Shown here in pieces: positions 1-9,616 of a stretch of DNA of 64,000 nt; position 1 is the first letter of the stretch; every line of letters starts with the position of its first letter. Below the pieces are notes generated by a model. It did not search any database and had not been told where the DNA came from. It worked only from the letters and a program-made list of their open reading frames with translations. Source of the stretch: Pseudorhodoferax aquiterrae (GTDB lineage: Bacteria > Pseudomonadota > Gammaproteobacteria > Burkholderiales > Burkholderiaceae_C); contig NZ_BMYK01000004.1 in NCBI RefSeq assembly GCF_014652235.1, forward strand, positions 351,776 through 415,775, read 5' to 3'. A program made the translations under genes and the position numbers.

Positions 1-45
1 GCGGCGCAGGCCGCAAGCCGCCGGCGCGCGGGGCCGCCGGCTTCC

Positions 46-82
46 CAAGAAAAAGCCCCGGCACGCGGCGCGTAGCGGGGCT
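46..82 (-). terminator. rho-independent terminator of the FMN reductase gene
   Basis: Read on the minus strand, a stem AGCCCCG/CGGGGCT (54-60 with 76-82) is followed by a run of T residues (plus-strand AAGAAAAAG at 47-55). It lies 34 bases beyond the FMN reductase stop codon and fits an intrinsic terminator for that gene. Bases 1-45 hold only further GC-rich inverted sequence and no gene that I can see. Confidence 0.65.
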
Positions 83-115
83 GAACGGCCCAGGAGGCCA
101 GGAGACAAACGTGGA

Positions 116-697
116 TCAGGCGGCGCGCAGCAGCGGCTGGCGCAGGCCGGCGTCGAACAGCGGCACGGCGCGCTCGGCCGCCAGCTGCAGCCGGGCCTGG
201 AGCGCCGGGCTCGTCACGCGGTAGTTGTCGAAATCGCTGTTGGCGCCGTACACAGCGATCGGCAGCGTGAGCGCCTGGAAGAAGCTGAACAGCGGGCGCA
301 ACTGATGGTCCAGCACCAGCGCGTGGCGGTCGCTGCCGCCCGTGGCGGCCAGCAGCACGGGCTTGTCGATCAGCGCCTCCATGCCGACCAGGTCGAACAG
401 GTGCTTGAAATGGCCCGGGTAGGCGCCGCGGTACACCGGCGCGGCCGCGATCAGCAGGTCGGCCGACTCGATGCTCTGCAGGTGCGCCTCGATCTCCGCG
501 GGCAGTTCCTCGCGCGACAGGGCCTGGCCCAGCGGGCGGGCGAAGTCGCCGATCTGCAGGATGCGCGTGCGCGCCACCAGGCGCTGCTCCAGCTCGGCGG
601 CCAGCGCCTCCACCAGTGCGCGGGTGCGTGAGGGCTGGTAGGTGCTGCCGACGACGGCGACGATGTCCAGGGGCTTGGTCATGGAAGAGGGGCTCAA
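116..697 (-). CDS. NADPH-dependent FMN reductase, SsuE/MsuE family
   Basis: Predicted flavodoxin-fold reductase of about 193 residues that would supply FMNH2 to a two-component flavin monooxygenase, as SsuE and MsuE do in sulfonate sulfur scavenging. The N-terminal VVGSTYQPSRT stretch matches the FMN-phosphate loop, and the APVYRGAYPGHFKHLFDL segment near residue 85 is characteristic of the family. Start could be the first ATG (697) or the second (682, MTKPLDIV), which fits the family better. It is divergent from metNIQ across a 200-bp gap, so a role in sulfur supply is likely (inference). Its monooxygenase partner is not adjacent; the LLM-type monooxygenase at 9617 is 9 kb away. Confidence 0.85.
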   Translation of the reverse strand: MSPSSMTKPLDIVAVVGSTYQPSRTRALVEALAAELEQRLVARTRILQIGDFARPLGQALSREELPAEIEAHLQSIESADLLIAAAPVYRGAYPGHFKHLFDLVGMEALIDKPVLLAATGGSDRHALVLDHQLRPLFSFFQALTLPIAVYGANSDFDNYRVTSPALQARLQLAAERAVPLFDAGLRQPLLRAA

Positions 698-792
698 ATG
701 GGACAGGAGCGGCCGACTCTAGGCCGGGGCCGCCGCGGGGCCAACGAACGAAAACCGATATGCATAGAAGCTTTTCGCGCCCAGTGCCAGCG

Positions 793-808
793 TTGCGCTT
801 CTGCGCAA
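793..808. promoter_or_regulatory. inverted repeat in the FMN reductase/metN divergent promoter region
   Basis: TTGCGC-TTCT-GCGCAA is a perfect 6-bp inverted repeat in the 200-bp gap between the divergent FMN reductase and metN genes. A second, wider inverted pair is nearby (AACGAAC near 743-750 and GTTCGTT near 832-838). Either could bind a regulator of sulfur genes; no named box is recognised. Confidence 0.3.
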
Positions 809-898
809 ACCGCATAAGCAGCGCCCGATTTGTTCGTTCACAGGCGGCCCGTGCCTGCCCACACTGGGCGCCCCTTGTCGTCCCTGCACGCCCCGCCC

Positions 899-1738
899 AT
901 GTCCCAACCCACCGCCGCGCCGCCCCTGATCCGTCTGGAAGGCGTGCGCAAGTCCTTCCGCCTGCCCAATGGCGAAGCCTTCGATGCCGTGCGCCGCACC
1001 ACGCTGGAGGTGTCCGAGGGCGACGTGTTCGGCCTGGTCGGCCAGAGCGGGGCCGGCAAGTCCACGCTGCTGCGCCTGATCAACCTGCTCGAGCGGCCCG
1101 ACGCCGGCCGCGTGTTCGTGGCCGGGCGCGAGCTGACCGCGCTGTCGCGCACCGAACTGCGCGCCGCCCGCCAGCAGATCGGCATGATCTTCCAGCAATT
1201 CAACCTGGTGCAGAACGCCACGGTGTTCGACAACGTGGCCTTCCCGCTGCGCATCCATGGCCGGCACGGCCGCGCCGAGATCGATGCGCGCGTGCGCGAG
1301 TGCCTGGACCTCGTGGGCCTGTCCGAGAAGGTCGACAGCTACCCGGCCCAGCTCTCGGGCGGGCAGAAGCAGCGCGTGGCCATCGCGCGGGCGCTGGCGC
1401 CGCGGCCGCAGGTGCTGCTGTGCGACGAGCCGACCTCGGCGCTGGACAGCGAGACCACGCGCGCGCTGTTGCAGCAGCTGCGCGAGATCAACCAGAAGAT
1501 CGGCGTGACCATCGTGATCGTCACGCACGAGCTGCCCGTGGTGCAGGCGCTGTGCCGCCACGTCGCCATCCTGGAGAAGGGCCAGGTGGTCGAGCAGTTC
1601 GCCGTCGATGGACCGGTGGCTTCGCGCAAGACCGTGCTGGGCCAGGAGATCGACGCGCTGGTGCGCCAGCGCAGCCGCGAAACCCACCAGCAGCAGGCCG
1701 CTGCCCCCGTCCAGCTGCGCGGGGTGGCCCATGCCTGA
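899..1738 (+). CDS. metN: D-methionine ABC transporter ATP-binding protein MetN
   Basis: ATPase of a methionine-type ABC importer. Walker A GQSGAGKST lies at residues 48-56, the signature LSGGQKQ at 152-158 and Walker B LLCDEP at 173-178. I choose the ATG at 899 (MSQPTAAPP), because upstream in-frame codons give a low-complexity leader unlike MetN. At 279 residues it is about 60-65 shorter than typical MetN (about 340): the C-terminal NIL/ACT-like domain that senses methionine is missing. Its TGA stop overlaps the metI start by 8 bases (ATGCCTGA), so the two are probably translationally coupled. Confidence 0.92.
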   Translation: MSQPTAAPPLIRLEGVRKSFRLPNGEAFDAVRRTTLEVSEGDVFGLVGQSGAGKSTLLRLINLLERPDAGRVFVAGRELTALSRTELRAARQQIGMIFQQFNLVQNATVFDNVAFPLRIHGRHGRAEIDARVRECLDLVGLSEKVDSYPAQLSGGQKQRVAIARALAPRPQVLLCDEPTSALDSETTRALLQQLREINQKIGVTIVIVTHELPVVQALCRHVAILEKGQVVEQFAVDGPVASRKTVLGQEIDALVRQRSRETHQQQAAAPVQLRGVAHA

Positions 1739-2393
1739 GAACATTGCCGCCATCCTGCCCGAGCTGTGGCTGGCCACGGGCCAGACCTTCCTGATGCTGG
1801 CCATCGGCCTGTCGGCCGCCGTGCTGCTGGGCGGTCCGCTCGGCGTGCTGCTGTTCCTGCTGGGACCGGGCCAGTCGCTGGAGAACCGGCCGCTGTTCCT
1901 GGTGCTGAACTGGATCGTCAACACCGTGCGCTCCTTCCCGTTCATCATCCTGCTGGTGGCGCTGGTGCCGTTCACGCGGGCCATTGCCGGCACCTCCATC
2001 GGGCCGCTGGCCGCGGCCGTGCCGCTGTCGTTCGCCGCCATCCCGTACTTCGCGCGCCTGGTCGACCAGTCGCTGCGCGAGGTGCCGCGCGGCGTGATCG
2101 AGGCGGCCCACGCCATGGGCGCGTCGGAGCTGCAGATCGTGCTGCGCGTGCTGCTGGTCGAGGCCCGCTCGGGCCTGGTGCTGGCGCTGACCGTGCTGGC
2201 CGTGAGCTTCCTGTCGTACTCGGCCGTGGCCGGTGTGGTGGGCGGCGGCGGCATCGGCGACCTGGCGATCCGCTACGGCTACTACCGCTTCCAGACCGAC
2301 GTGATGGTGCTGACCGTGGCACTGCTCGTGGTGCTCGTGCAGATCCTGCAGTTCGCCGGCAATGGCCTGGCCAGCAAGCTCGACAAACGTTGA
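1731..2393 (+). CDS. metI: D-methionine ABC transporter permease MetI
   Basis: Inner-membrane permease of 220 residues with about five hydrophobic spans and the BPD_transp_1 coupling segment EAAHAMGASELQIVLRVLL near residues 125-143. The ATG at 1731 is inside the end of metN. The family name is firm; the actual substrate (methionine, methionine sulfoxide or another sulfur compound) cannot be read from sequence. Confidence 0.92.
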   Translation: MPENIAAILPELWLATGQTFLMLAIGLSAAVLLGGPLGVLLFLLGPGQSLENRPLFLVLNWIVNTVRSFPFIILLVALVPFTRAIAGTSIGPLAAAVPLSFAAIPYFARLVDQSLREVPRGVIEAAHAMGASELQIVLRVLLVEARSGLVLALTVLAVSFLSYSAVAGVVGGGGIGDLAIRYGYYRFQTDVMVLTVALLVVLVQILQFAGNGLASKLDKR

Positions 2394-2415
2394 CCCTTCT
2401 TCTCATCCACACACC

Positions 2416-3231
2416 ATGTCCATGATCCGCCGCACCACGCTGACTGCGCTGGCCAGCCTCGCCCTGGTGGCCGCACCCGTCGCCTTCGCCCAGTCCGCCG
2501 CCAAGAAGGAGCTGGTCATCGGCGCCACCGCCGGCTCCAACGTCGACGTGCTCAAGCTTGGCATCCAGCCGCAGCTCGAGAAGAAGGGCTACAAGGTCCG
2601 GCTCGTCGAGTTCAACGACTACGTGCAGCCCAACCTCGCGCTCGCCCAGGGCGCGCTCGACGTCAACTACTTCCAGCACATCATCTACCTGAAGAAGTTC
2701 GCGCAGGACCAGAAGCTGGACCTCGCGGAGATCGTGCAGGGCCCCATCGCACCGCTGGGCATCTACTCGAGCAAGCGCAAGGCGATTGCCGAGGTGAAGG
2801 AGGGCGACCGCGTCTCGCTGCCCAACGACCCGAGCAACCTGGCGCGCGCGCTGGTGCTGCTGCAGAGCCAGGGCCTGCTGACCGTGCGCGCCGACGTGGA
2901 TCCGCTGCGCGTGACCGAGAAGGACATCACGGCCAACCCCAGGAAGCTCAAGCTCGTGCCGCTGGAGGCCGCGCAGCTGCCGCGTTCGCTGGGCGACGTG
3001 GAGTGGGCCATCGTGAACGGCAACTTCGCGATCTCCTCGGGCCTGAAGCTGACCGAGGCCGTGGTGCTCGAGAAGACACCCGACCACTACCTGCTGGTAG
3101 CCGCCGTCAAGAGCGCCGACAAGGCCCAGCCCTGGGCCCGGGACGTGGCCGAGGCCTTCAAGACGCCGGAGTTCAAGGCGGTGCTGGACAAGCACTTCGC
3201 CGGCTACGCGCGGCCGAGCTTCCTGCAGTAG
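2416..3231 (+). CDS. metQ: methionine-binding periplasmic protein MetQ (NlpA family)
   Basis: Substrate-binding protein of the metNIQ transporter, 271 residues. A signal peptide of about 24 residues (MSMIRRTT, hydrophobic core, APVAFAQSA) ends at a signal peptidase I-type site. There is no cysteine lipobox, so unlike E. coli MetQ this protein is probably soluble in the periplasm. The mature start KKELVIGATAGSNVDVLK and the segment LDVNYFQH are typical of NlpA/MetQ. The ATG at 2416 is preferred over the upstream in-frame start because it opens the signal peptide. It follows metI by 22 bases in the same operon. Confidence 0.9.
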   Translation: MSMIRRTTLTALASLALVAAPVAFAQSAAKKELVIGATAGSNVDVLKLGIQPQLEKKGYKVRLVEFNDYVQPNLALAQGALDVNYFQHIIYLKKFAQDQKLDLAEIVQGPIAPLGIYSSKRKAIAEVKEGDRVSLPNDPSNLARALVLLQSQGLLTVRADVDPLRVTEKDITANPRKLKLVPLEAAQLPRSLGDVEWAIVNGNFAISSGLKLTEAVVLEKTPDHYLLVAAVKSADKAQPWARDVAEAFKTPEFKAVLDKHFAGYARPSFLQ

Positions 3232-3247
3232 ACCGACGGAGGCCACC

Positions 3248-3832
3248 ATGGTCGCGCTCGCACGCTTCGACACCGAGGGCCAGTGGGAAGAGACCTGGGT
3301 CTGCGATGGTCTGGTGCGCCAGAACCTCGCAGCGGCGGGCGTGCAGTTCGGCCGCTGGCCGCTGCGCCCGCTGCAGCTGCCGGCCGGCGATGGCCTGGCG
3401 GCCGTGCAGGCCGCCTACGGCGAAGAACTGGCCGCTCTGGGCGAGCACTTCACGCTGCGCAGCGCCGACCGCGTGGCCGTGTCGCCGGGCGACGCGCGCT
3501 GGCCCGCGCTGCGCGCGCAATACCTGGCCGAGCACCGCCATGGCGATGCCGAGATCCGCTTCTTCCTGTCCGGCACCGGCCTGTTCTACCTGCGCAGCGG
3601 CGCGGGCTTCCTGGGGCTGCTGTGCGAGGCCGGGGAATGGGTGGCGCTGCCCGCGGGCCTGGCGCACTGCTTCGACGCGGGCGAGGCGCCGGCCTTCGAG
3701 GCCCTGCGCCTGTTCGGCCAGCCCCAGGGCTGGGTGGCCGAGCCCACGGGCGCGGCGCTGCCGGCGCTGCCGCGGTACGACGACTTCGTCGCGCAGCTGC
3801 TGGAGCAGGTGGGCGAGGTGGCGGAGGAGTAG
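3248..3832 (+). CDS. mtnD: acireductone dioxygenase MtnD
   Basis: Cupin dioxygenase of 194 residues that, in the methionine salvage pathway, converts acireductone to 2-keto-4-methylthiobutyrate and formate (Fe form). The metal ligands His96, His98 and Glu102 (EHRHGDAEIRFF) and His140 (PAGLAHCFD) are all present at the canonical numbering. It lies 16 bases downstream of metQ, so it is probably co-transcribed with the methionine importer. The usual partners mtnB (dehydratase) and mtnC (enolase-phosphatase) are absent from the window and must be elsewhere if the pathway is complete. Confidence 0.92.
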   Translation: MVALARFDTEGQWEETWVCDGLVRQNLAAAGVQFGRWPLRPLQLPAGDGLAAVQAAYGEELAALGEHFTLRSADRVAVSPGDARWPALRAQYLAEHRHGDAEIRFFLSGTGLFYLRSGAGFLGLLCEAGEWVALPAGLAHCFDAGEAPAFEALRLFGQPQGWVAEPTGAALPALPRYDDFVAQLLEQVGEVAEE

Positions 3833-3850
3833 GGCGGGGGCACCGGCAAC

Positions 3851-6229
3851 TCAGACCGACAGCAGCATCTGCATCAGGTTGGGAATGCCGCGGCCCTGGT
3901 GGTAGCGGTCGCGGTGGATGTCCACGCAAGCATCCAGCAAGATTTTCTTGACTTCGTCGGGACGGCCGCGGAACTCCCGGCGCACCGAGAGAAATGCCGC
4001 CAGCAGCCCCGAGACATGGGGCGCCGCCATGCTGGTGCCACTTTCCGGGTAGTAGAGGTCCTCGTCGCTGCGGAACCGCGAATTGCACGAGCGGATGCGT
4101 TCGCCCGGGGCGACGACGTCCGGCTTGGCGCGGCCGTCGGCGGTGGGTCCACGCGAAGAGAACGAGGACACGCCATACAGGTGCGGCTTGTCGGCGTTGA
4201 CCGCACCGACCGCGATGCAGTCCTCCAGGTTCGCGGGGTCGCCGATGGACATGTAGTTGTTGATTTCGTTGTCGCCGTCCGAGGTGTTCACCTGGACCTG
4301 GCCTTCATTGCCGGACGCCACGACCACCAGCACGCCATCACGCCACAGTCGGCGCAGTTCCACGCAGACCGGCGAGAAGCCGCAGCCGTACACGGTGTTG
4401 TCGAAGGGGCCGCCCAGGCTCAGGTTGATGCCATGGATCGCCAGCCCCTCGGCGATGTTGGCGTTCTGCTCGGCGATGTGGTCCAACGCCTTGATGATCC
4501 AGGCGTCTTCGCCCTGGCCCTTGTCGTTCAGCACCTTGTAGACGACCAGCTTGGCCCGCGGCGCAACGCCTCGCTCCTTGGGCATGGAGCCGTCCTTGCG
4601 CGGGCGCTTGGGAGCCATGCCGGCGATGATGCCGCAGACATGGGTGCCGTGGCCATCCGGGTCCTGGTGGCCTTCCAGAAGGACCGGGCGCCCGCGCTTG
4701 GTGCAGTCCCATACCTCTTTGATGACCTGGTTGTCGAAGTGCGGATGGTCGGCTCGGGCGCCGGTGTCCAGCACCGCCCAGGTGATGTCGCTGCCATCGG
4801 CCGAGAAGCTGGTCAGTGCCGCGTCCGCCTTCAGCACGCTCATGGAGCGCCCTGTCAGCTTGGCCTTGCGCGAACTGCGCCAAACGGCGTAGATGCGCAT
4901 CTTCTGGTGCTCACGGCCGATGGCGCGCAGTTCACCCGCTGTCAACCTGGCCGAGACGAAGCGGCGCAAGGGGTCGATGCAGGCCGCTGTCTCGGCCTCC
5001 TTGCCGACGAGTTGGCGCAGCTGCACGACCAGTTCGTCGATTCGGTGCTCCAGCCGCAATGGCGGCAGGTCATCGACGTCCTTGCGCTTCAATCTGGACT
5101 GTTCGCCCTTCTCCAGCTCCCGGGTCGTGGTGCGCTTTTCGTTCAAGGCTGGGTACCCTGGCTCAAGCACCTCGATCAGGACCGAATGCCGTGTCTGCGG
5201 TTCAGCGCCCAGCCGCTCCGCCACGTCGCGCGCGAGGACGAAGCGCGCCATCACGTCCATGCGCATGGCCTCGTTGACGACCCTGCGCACCTTGGGATGT
5301 GCCAGATAGCCCACAGCGGAGTGCGGGTTGAAGTTCCAGTCCAGGCGCGTCCTGTTGTTCAGCAGCGTGACGTCCTCAATGGCTCCCAATGGTGTGAAAT
5401 CGCTTGCCAGCCCTTTGTCCAGGGCAACGGGGTCCAGCGGGTCTGCGAAGTTGTGCCATCGCTGAACGACCCCTGGTACCTGGAGCGGGTCGCCAGGGTC
5501 CAGGTGGTCCTGGACCTCGCGGACCCCGAGCGGTGAACCCAGCGTGACCAGGGCGTCCAGCTTGATCGCGTCCTTCTGCAACGCCGCCAGCACCTCGTAC
5601 GCGATGACCGTGCCTTGGCTGTGCGCGACGATGGTGACCGGCCGCTTGCCGGCCGCGTTGATCTCTGCGGTCAACCGGTCCTGGATCTTCTTGCGCGCTC
5701 CCGGCTTGAAGAAGTAGGCCGCGGTGTCGGTCACCAGGCGTTCGATGAAGAAGCGGCTGATCGGCTTGCGCAGGGATGCCGGCAGGGGAAGGAACTTGGC
5801 GCCAACAGCTGACGCTTCGGCCTGCGCCTCGATGCCCATCTCGCGCAGCAGCTCGAGCGCCAACTGCTCGGCATCGGCCTTCTTCGATTTCGGCACGCTC
5901 GCGCCGTCCAGCACGGCGTTCAGATCCACCGTGCTGGCCTCGGCAACGGACACCTTTTGTGCGCCGACACGCTTGGCTTGCAACACCTCCGGCCGCACCA
6001 CATCGGCCCAGTAGGCCATGCGGCTGCTCTCTCCCATGTCGCGACCGAACAGCGCCAGATCCCAGCCGAGCTTGAGTTCGCCGGGCGGGTCTTCCTGGGC
6101 AACGCCGTGGACGTAGATGACCAGCGAGTCCTGTGGGTCTGCTTTGGGCGAGGTGTCCGTCGGCGTGGCAGCTGCTGTGTCTTCCCCACGGTTCGACGAT
6201 TTGCGCTTTCTTAGTCGGGCTGCTGGCAC
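3851..6229 (-). CDS. alpha/beta-hydrolase fused to subtilisin-like (S8) serine protease
   Basis: A 792-residue two-enzyme fusion with no signal peptide, so predicted cytoplasmic. Residues 35-310 look like an alpha/beta-hydrolase: VIYVHG at 37-42, nucleophile elbow AHSQG with Ser204, Asp candidates 263/266 (FADPLDP) and His303. Residues 320-475 are an unassigned linker or prodomain. Residues 480-790 are an S8 protease with Asp488 (AVLDTG), His527 (DGHGTHVCG), oxyanion Asn641 (ASGNEG) and Ser733 (SGTSMAAPHVSG), so both triads appear intact. The GTG start at 6229 is supported by AAAGGAGAACC upstream. It sits 51 bases after a second alpha/beta-hydrolase gene on the same strand. Lines counted by hand average near 62% G+C against about 70% in groEL, hinting at transfer. 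Function unknown; a defence or toxin role is only inference. Confidence 0.9.
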   Translation of the reverse strand: MPAARLRKRKSSNRGEDTAAATPTDTSPKADPQDSLVIYVHGVAQEDPPGELKLGWDLALFGRDMGESSRMAYWADVVRPEVLQAKRVGAQKVSVAEASTVDLNAVLDGASVPKSKKADAEQLALELLREMGIEAQAEASAVGAKFLPLPASLRKPISRFFIERLVTDTAAYFFKPGARKKIQDRLTAEINAAGKRPVTIVAHSQGTVIAYEVLAALQKDAIKLDALVTLGSPLGVREVQDHLDPGDPLQVPGVVQRWHNFADPLDPVALDKGLASDFTPLGAIEDVTLLNNRTRLDWNFNPHSAVGYLAHPKVRRVVNEAMRMDVMARFVLARDVAERLGAEPQTRHSVLIEVLEPGYPALNEKRTTTRELEKGEQSRLKRKDVDDLPPLRLEHRIDELVVQLRQLVGKEAETAACIDPLRRFVSARLTAGELRAIGREHQKMRIYAVWRSSRKAKLTGRSMSVLKADAALTSFSADGSDITWAVLDTGARADHPHFDNQVIKEVWDCTKRGRPVLLEGHQDPDGHGTHVCGIIAGMAPKRPRKDGSMPKERGVAPRAKLVVYKVLNDKGQGEDAWIIKALDHIAEQNANIAEGLAIHGINLSLGGPFDNTVYGCGFSPVCVELRRLWRDGVLVVVASGNEGQVQVNTSDGDNEINNYMSIGDPANLEDCIAVGAVNADKPHLYGVSSFSSRGPTADGRAKPDVVAPGERIRSCNSRFRSDEDLYYPESGTSMAAPHVSGLLAAFLSVRREFRGRPDEVKKILLDACVDIHRDRYHQGRGIPNLMQMLLSV

Positions 6230-6280
6230 GCGGTTCTCCTTTGGTTTCGTTCGCGCTGAACAGATTGGGTGCAGCCGCCG

Positions 6281-7330
6281 CTACACCTCGCCGCCGGTGT
6301 GCTCGGGCTGCCCCATGTAGCAGGTCAGCATGTCTGGATCGCAGCCCACCGCATAGACCTGGCGCGGGTACTCGCTCGCCTGGATGTCGGCTTCGGAACG
6401 GAAGATGCGGTTGAACAGGGTCCGGTGCCGTTTGTCCATCTTCTCCAGCGCGAAGTAGCGGTGCCCGCCCAGGCCGGCCTGCGAATTGGTGAAGCTGACG
6501 TAGCGCATGTGGGGTGCGCGGTGGCGGTCCACGCCGGGCTCGGCGCCGAGCTTGGTCTGCATGCCATCGGCCACGCTCGCGCCGAACAGCACCGAATCGC
6601 CCTTGTTGTAGGCGATGAAGAACTGCCCCTTCGGCTTGACCGCGGCCACCCAGTCCTTGTGGCCGCTGGCGCGCACGCAGGCCGCCAGCAACGCGATGTT
6701 GTGCGCCGTGCCGGCCGCTTCGTTCGCGCCGGGCAGCGCCAGGGTGTACTGGAACAGGTGCGCGCCGAGGCTGTGCGCGGCCAGCGAGAACGGCTGCCGG
6801 TTGGCCAGCAGCCGCACGCCACCGACCATGCGCAGGAACCGTGCGAAGGCGTCCGTGGAGTCCAGTGCGTTGGTCTTCGCCTGGTGGTAGCGGGCGATCT
6901 TGCCCTGCACCGATGCGGTCTTGCGGTTGCTGCCCGTGACCGACTTCAGGTCCGACTCGTCGCCGTCGGCGGCGTCGCCGGCGTGCGGCAGCGGCTTGCC
7001 GTCCGGCAGGTAGCCCTCGGATGGCCAGGAGAAGGCGACCACGTTGACGTCGTACAGCTGCTCGAGCAGCGCGCAACGCCGGACCGCGTCGAGCGGCGTG
7101 TTGTTGTTGCCATGGACGTAGACGAGCACCGGCTTGTCGGCCGTGAACAGCGGGTGCAGTGCATGGGCTGCGTCGTTGTCGTCGACGTCGTCGTCCACGT
7201 TGCCGAAGGCCCAGCCCTTGCCCTTCTTCTGCACGGAGGCCAGGCTGAGCCGCTCGCTGCCGGGGGAGAAGGATGTCAGGAACACCTCGTTCGTCTGCGC
7301 GTCGGTACGGCGGTTGGAGAAGAGCAGCAT
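6281..7330 (-). CDS. alpha/beta-hydrolase (DUF900-like), partner of the hydrolase-subtilase
   Basis: Predicted 349-residue serine hydrolase. [10 protein letters not shown] (70-78) and the elbow AHSLGAH with Ser187 match the alpha/beta-hydrolase fold, most like the DUF900 esterase group. No signal peptide or membrane span is evident. The ATG at 7330 is preceded by AAAGGATCC, a good ribosome-binding site. The open frame continues upstream antisense to groEL, but that part is a high-GC shadow. It is the first gene of an apparent two-gene unit with the hydrolase-subtilase fusion downstream. Substrate unknown. Confidence 0.82.
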   Translation of the reverse strand: MLLFSNRRTDAQTNEVFLTSFSPGSERLSLASVQKKGKGWAFGNVDDDVDDNDAAHALHPLFTADKPVLVYVHGNNNTPLDAVRRCALLEQLYDVNVVAFSWPSEGYLPDGKPLPHAGDAADGDESDLKSVTGSNRKTASVQGKIARYHQAKTNALDSTDAFARFLRMVGGVRLLANRQPFSLAAHSLGAHLFQYTLALPGANEAAGTAHNIALLAACVRASGHKDWVAAVKPKGQFFIAYNKGDSVLFGASVADGMQTKLGAEPGVDRHRAPHMRYVSFTNSQAGLGGHRYFALEKMDKRHRTLFNRIFRSEADIQASEYPRQVYAVGCDPDMLTCYMGQPEHTGGEV

Positions 7331-7520
7331 GGCGGATCCTTTGCGGAGGGCCTGCGGATTGTGGTGGCCGCGCGCGCCGTCCGCGTCCTCAGTACAGGGG
7401 ATGCAGCGCATCCTCGTTTTCCGAGCAAGCAACTGACGATCGCTTCGTTCCACCGGCCGGCCCGCGCCTGAAGAATGGGCTGCACCAACAACGCATTCGT
7501 CCTCCAGGAACCCTTTGCAC

Positions 7521-7814
7521 ATGTCTTCCATCCGTCCCCTGCACGACCGCCTGATCGTCCAACGCAGCGACCCCGAAACCCGAACCGCCAGCGGCATCGT
7601 GATCCCCGACTCGGCCGGCGAGAAGCCCGAGCAGGGCGTGGTGCTGGCCGTGGGTCCGGGCAAGCGCGACGAGCAGGGCCAGCGGATCGCGCCCGACGTG
7701 AAGGCCGGCGACCGCGTGCTGTTCGGCAAGTACGGCGGCCAGACCGTCAAGCTGGACGGCAAGGAAGTGCTGGTGCTGCGCGAGGACGAAGTTCTCGGCG
7801 TCATCGACAACTGA
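7521..7814 (+). CDS. groES: co-chaperonin GroES
   Basis: Heat-shock co-chaperonin of 97 residues that caps the GroEL cavity. [15 protein letters not shown] and the mobile loop [17 protein letters not shown] are canonical. The ATG at 7521 is chosen over an in-frame TTG at 7515 because it gives the normal N-terminus and is preceded by CCAGGAA. The 190-bp upstream gap shows no CIRCE element (TTAGCACTC-N9-GAGTGCTAA) and no clear sigma-32 promoter. Confidence 0.97.
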   Translation: MSSIRPLHDRLIVQRSDPETRTASGIVIPDSAGEKPEQGVVLAVGPGKRDEQGQRIAPDVKAGDRVLFGKYGGQTVKLDGKEVLVLREDEVLGVIDN

Positions 7815-9488
<1,674 letters not shown>

Positions 9489-9495
9489 AAACCAC

Positions 9496-9516
9496 GGCCC
9501 GCCGCGAGGGCGGGCC
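9496..9516 (+). terminator. hairpin after groEL
   Basis: GGCCCGCC (9496-9503), loop GCGAG, GGCGGGCC (9509-9516): a perfect 8-bp stem eight bases after the groEL stop. No T-tract follows, so it may be a weak terminator or a 3'-end stabiliser. Confidence 0.45.
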
Positions 9517-9616
9517 GGCGCGGTGTTCAGGCTGTGGCCGGTGTCGCGGCGGGCGTGGGGCTCGCGGGGACCGCGCCACCGGCCACGGCCCTGGACCTGC
9601 GCTGCCGGGAGACCCC

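Noticed and set aside
719..2254. Long minus-strand frame opposite metN and metI
   Set aside because: The plus strand encodes clear ABC transporter proteins; the minus frame has no recognisable motif.
7331..7520. CIRCE or sigma-32 promoter before groES
   Set aside because: Neither the inverted repeat nor a convincing heat-shock promoter pair could be found.
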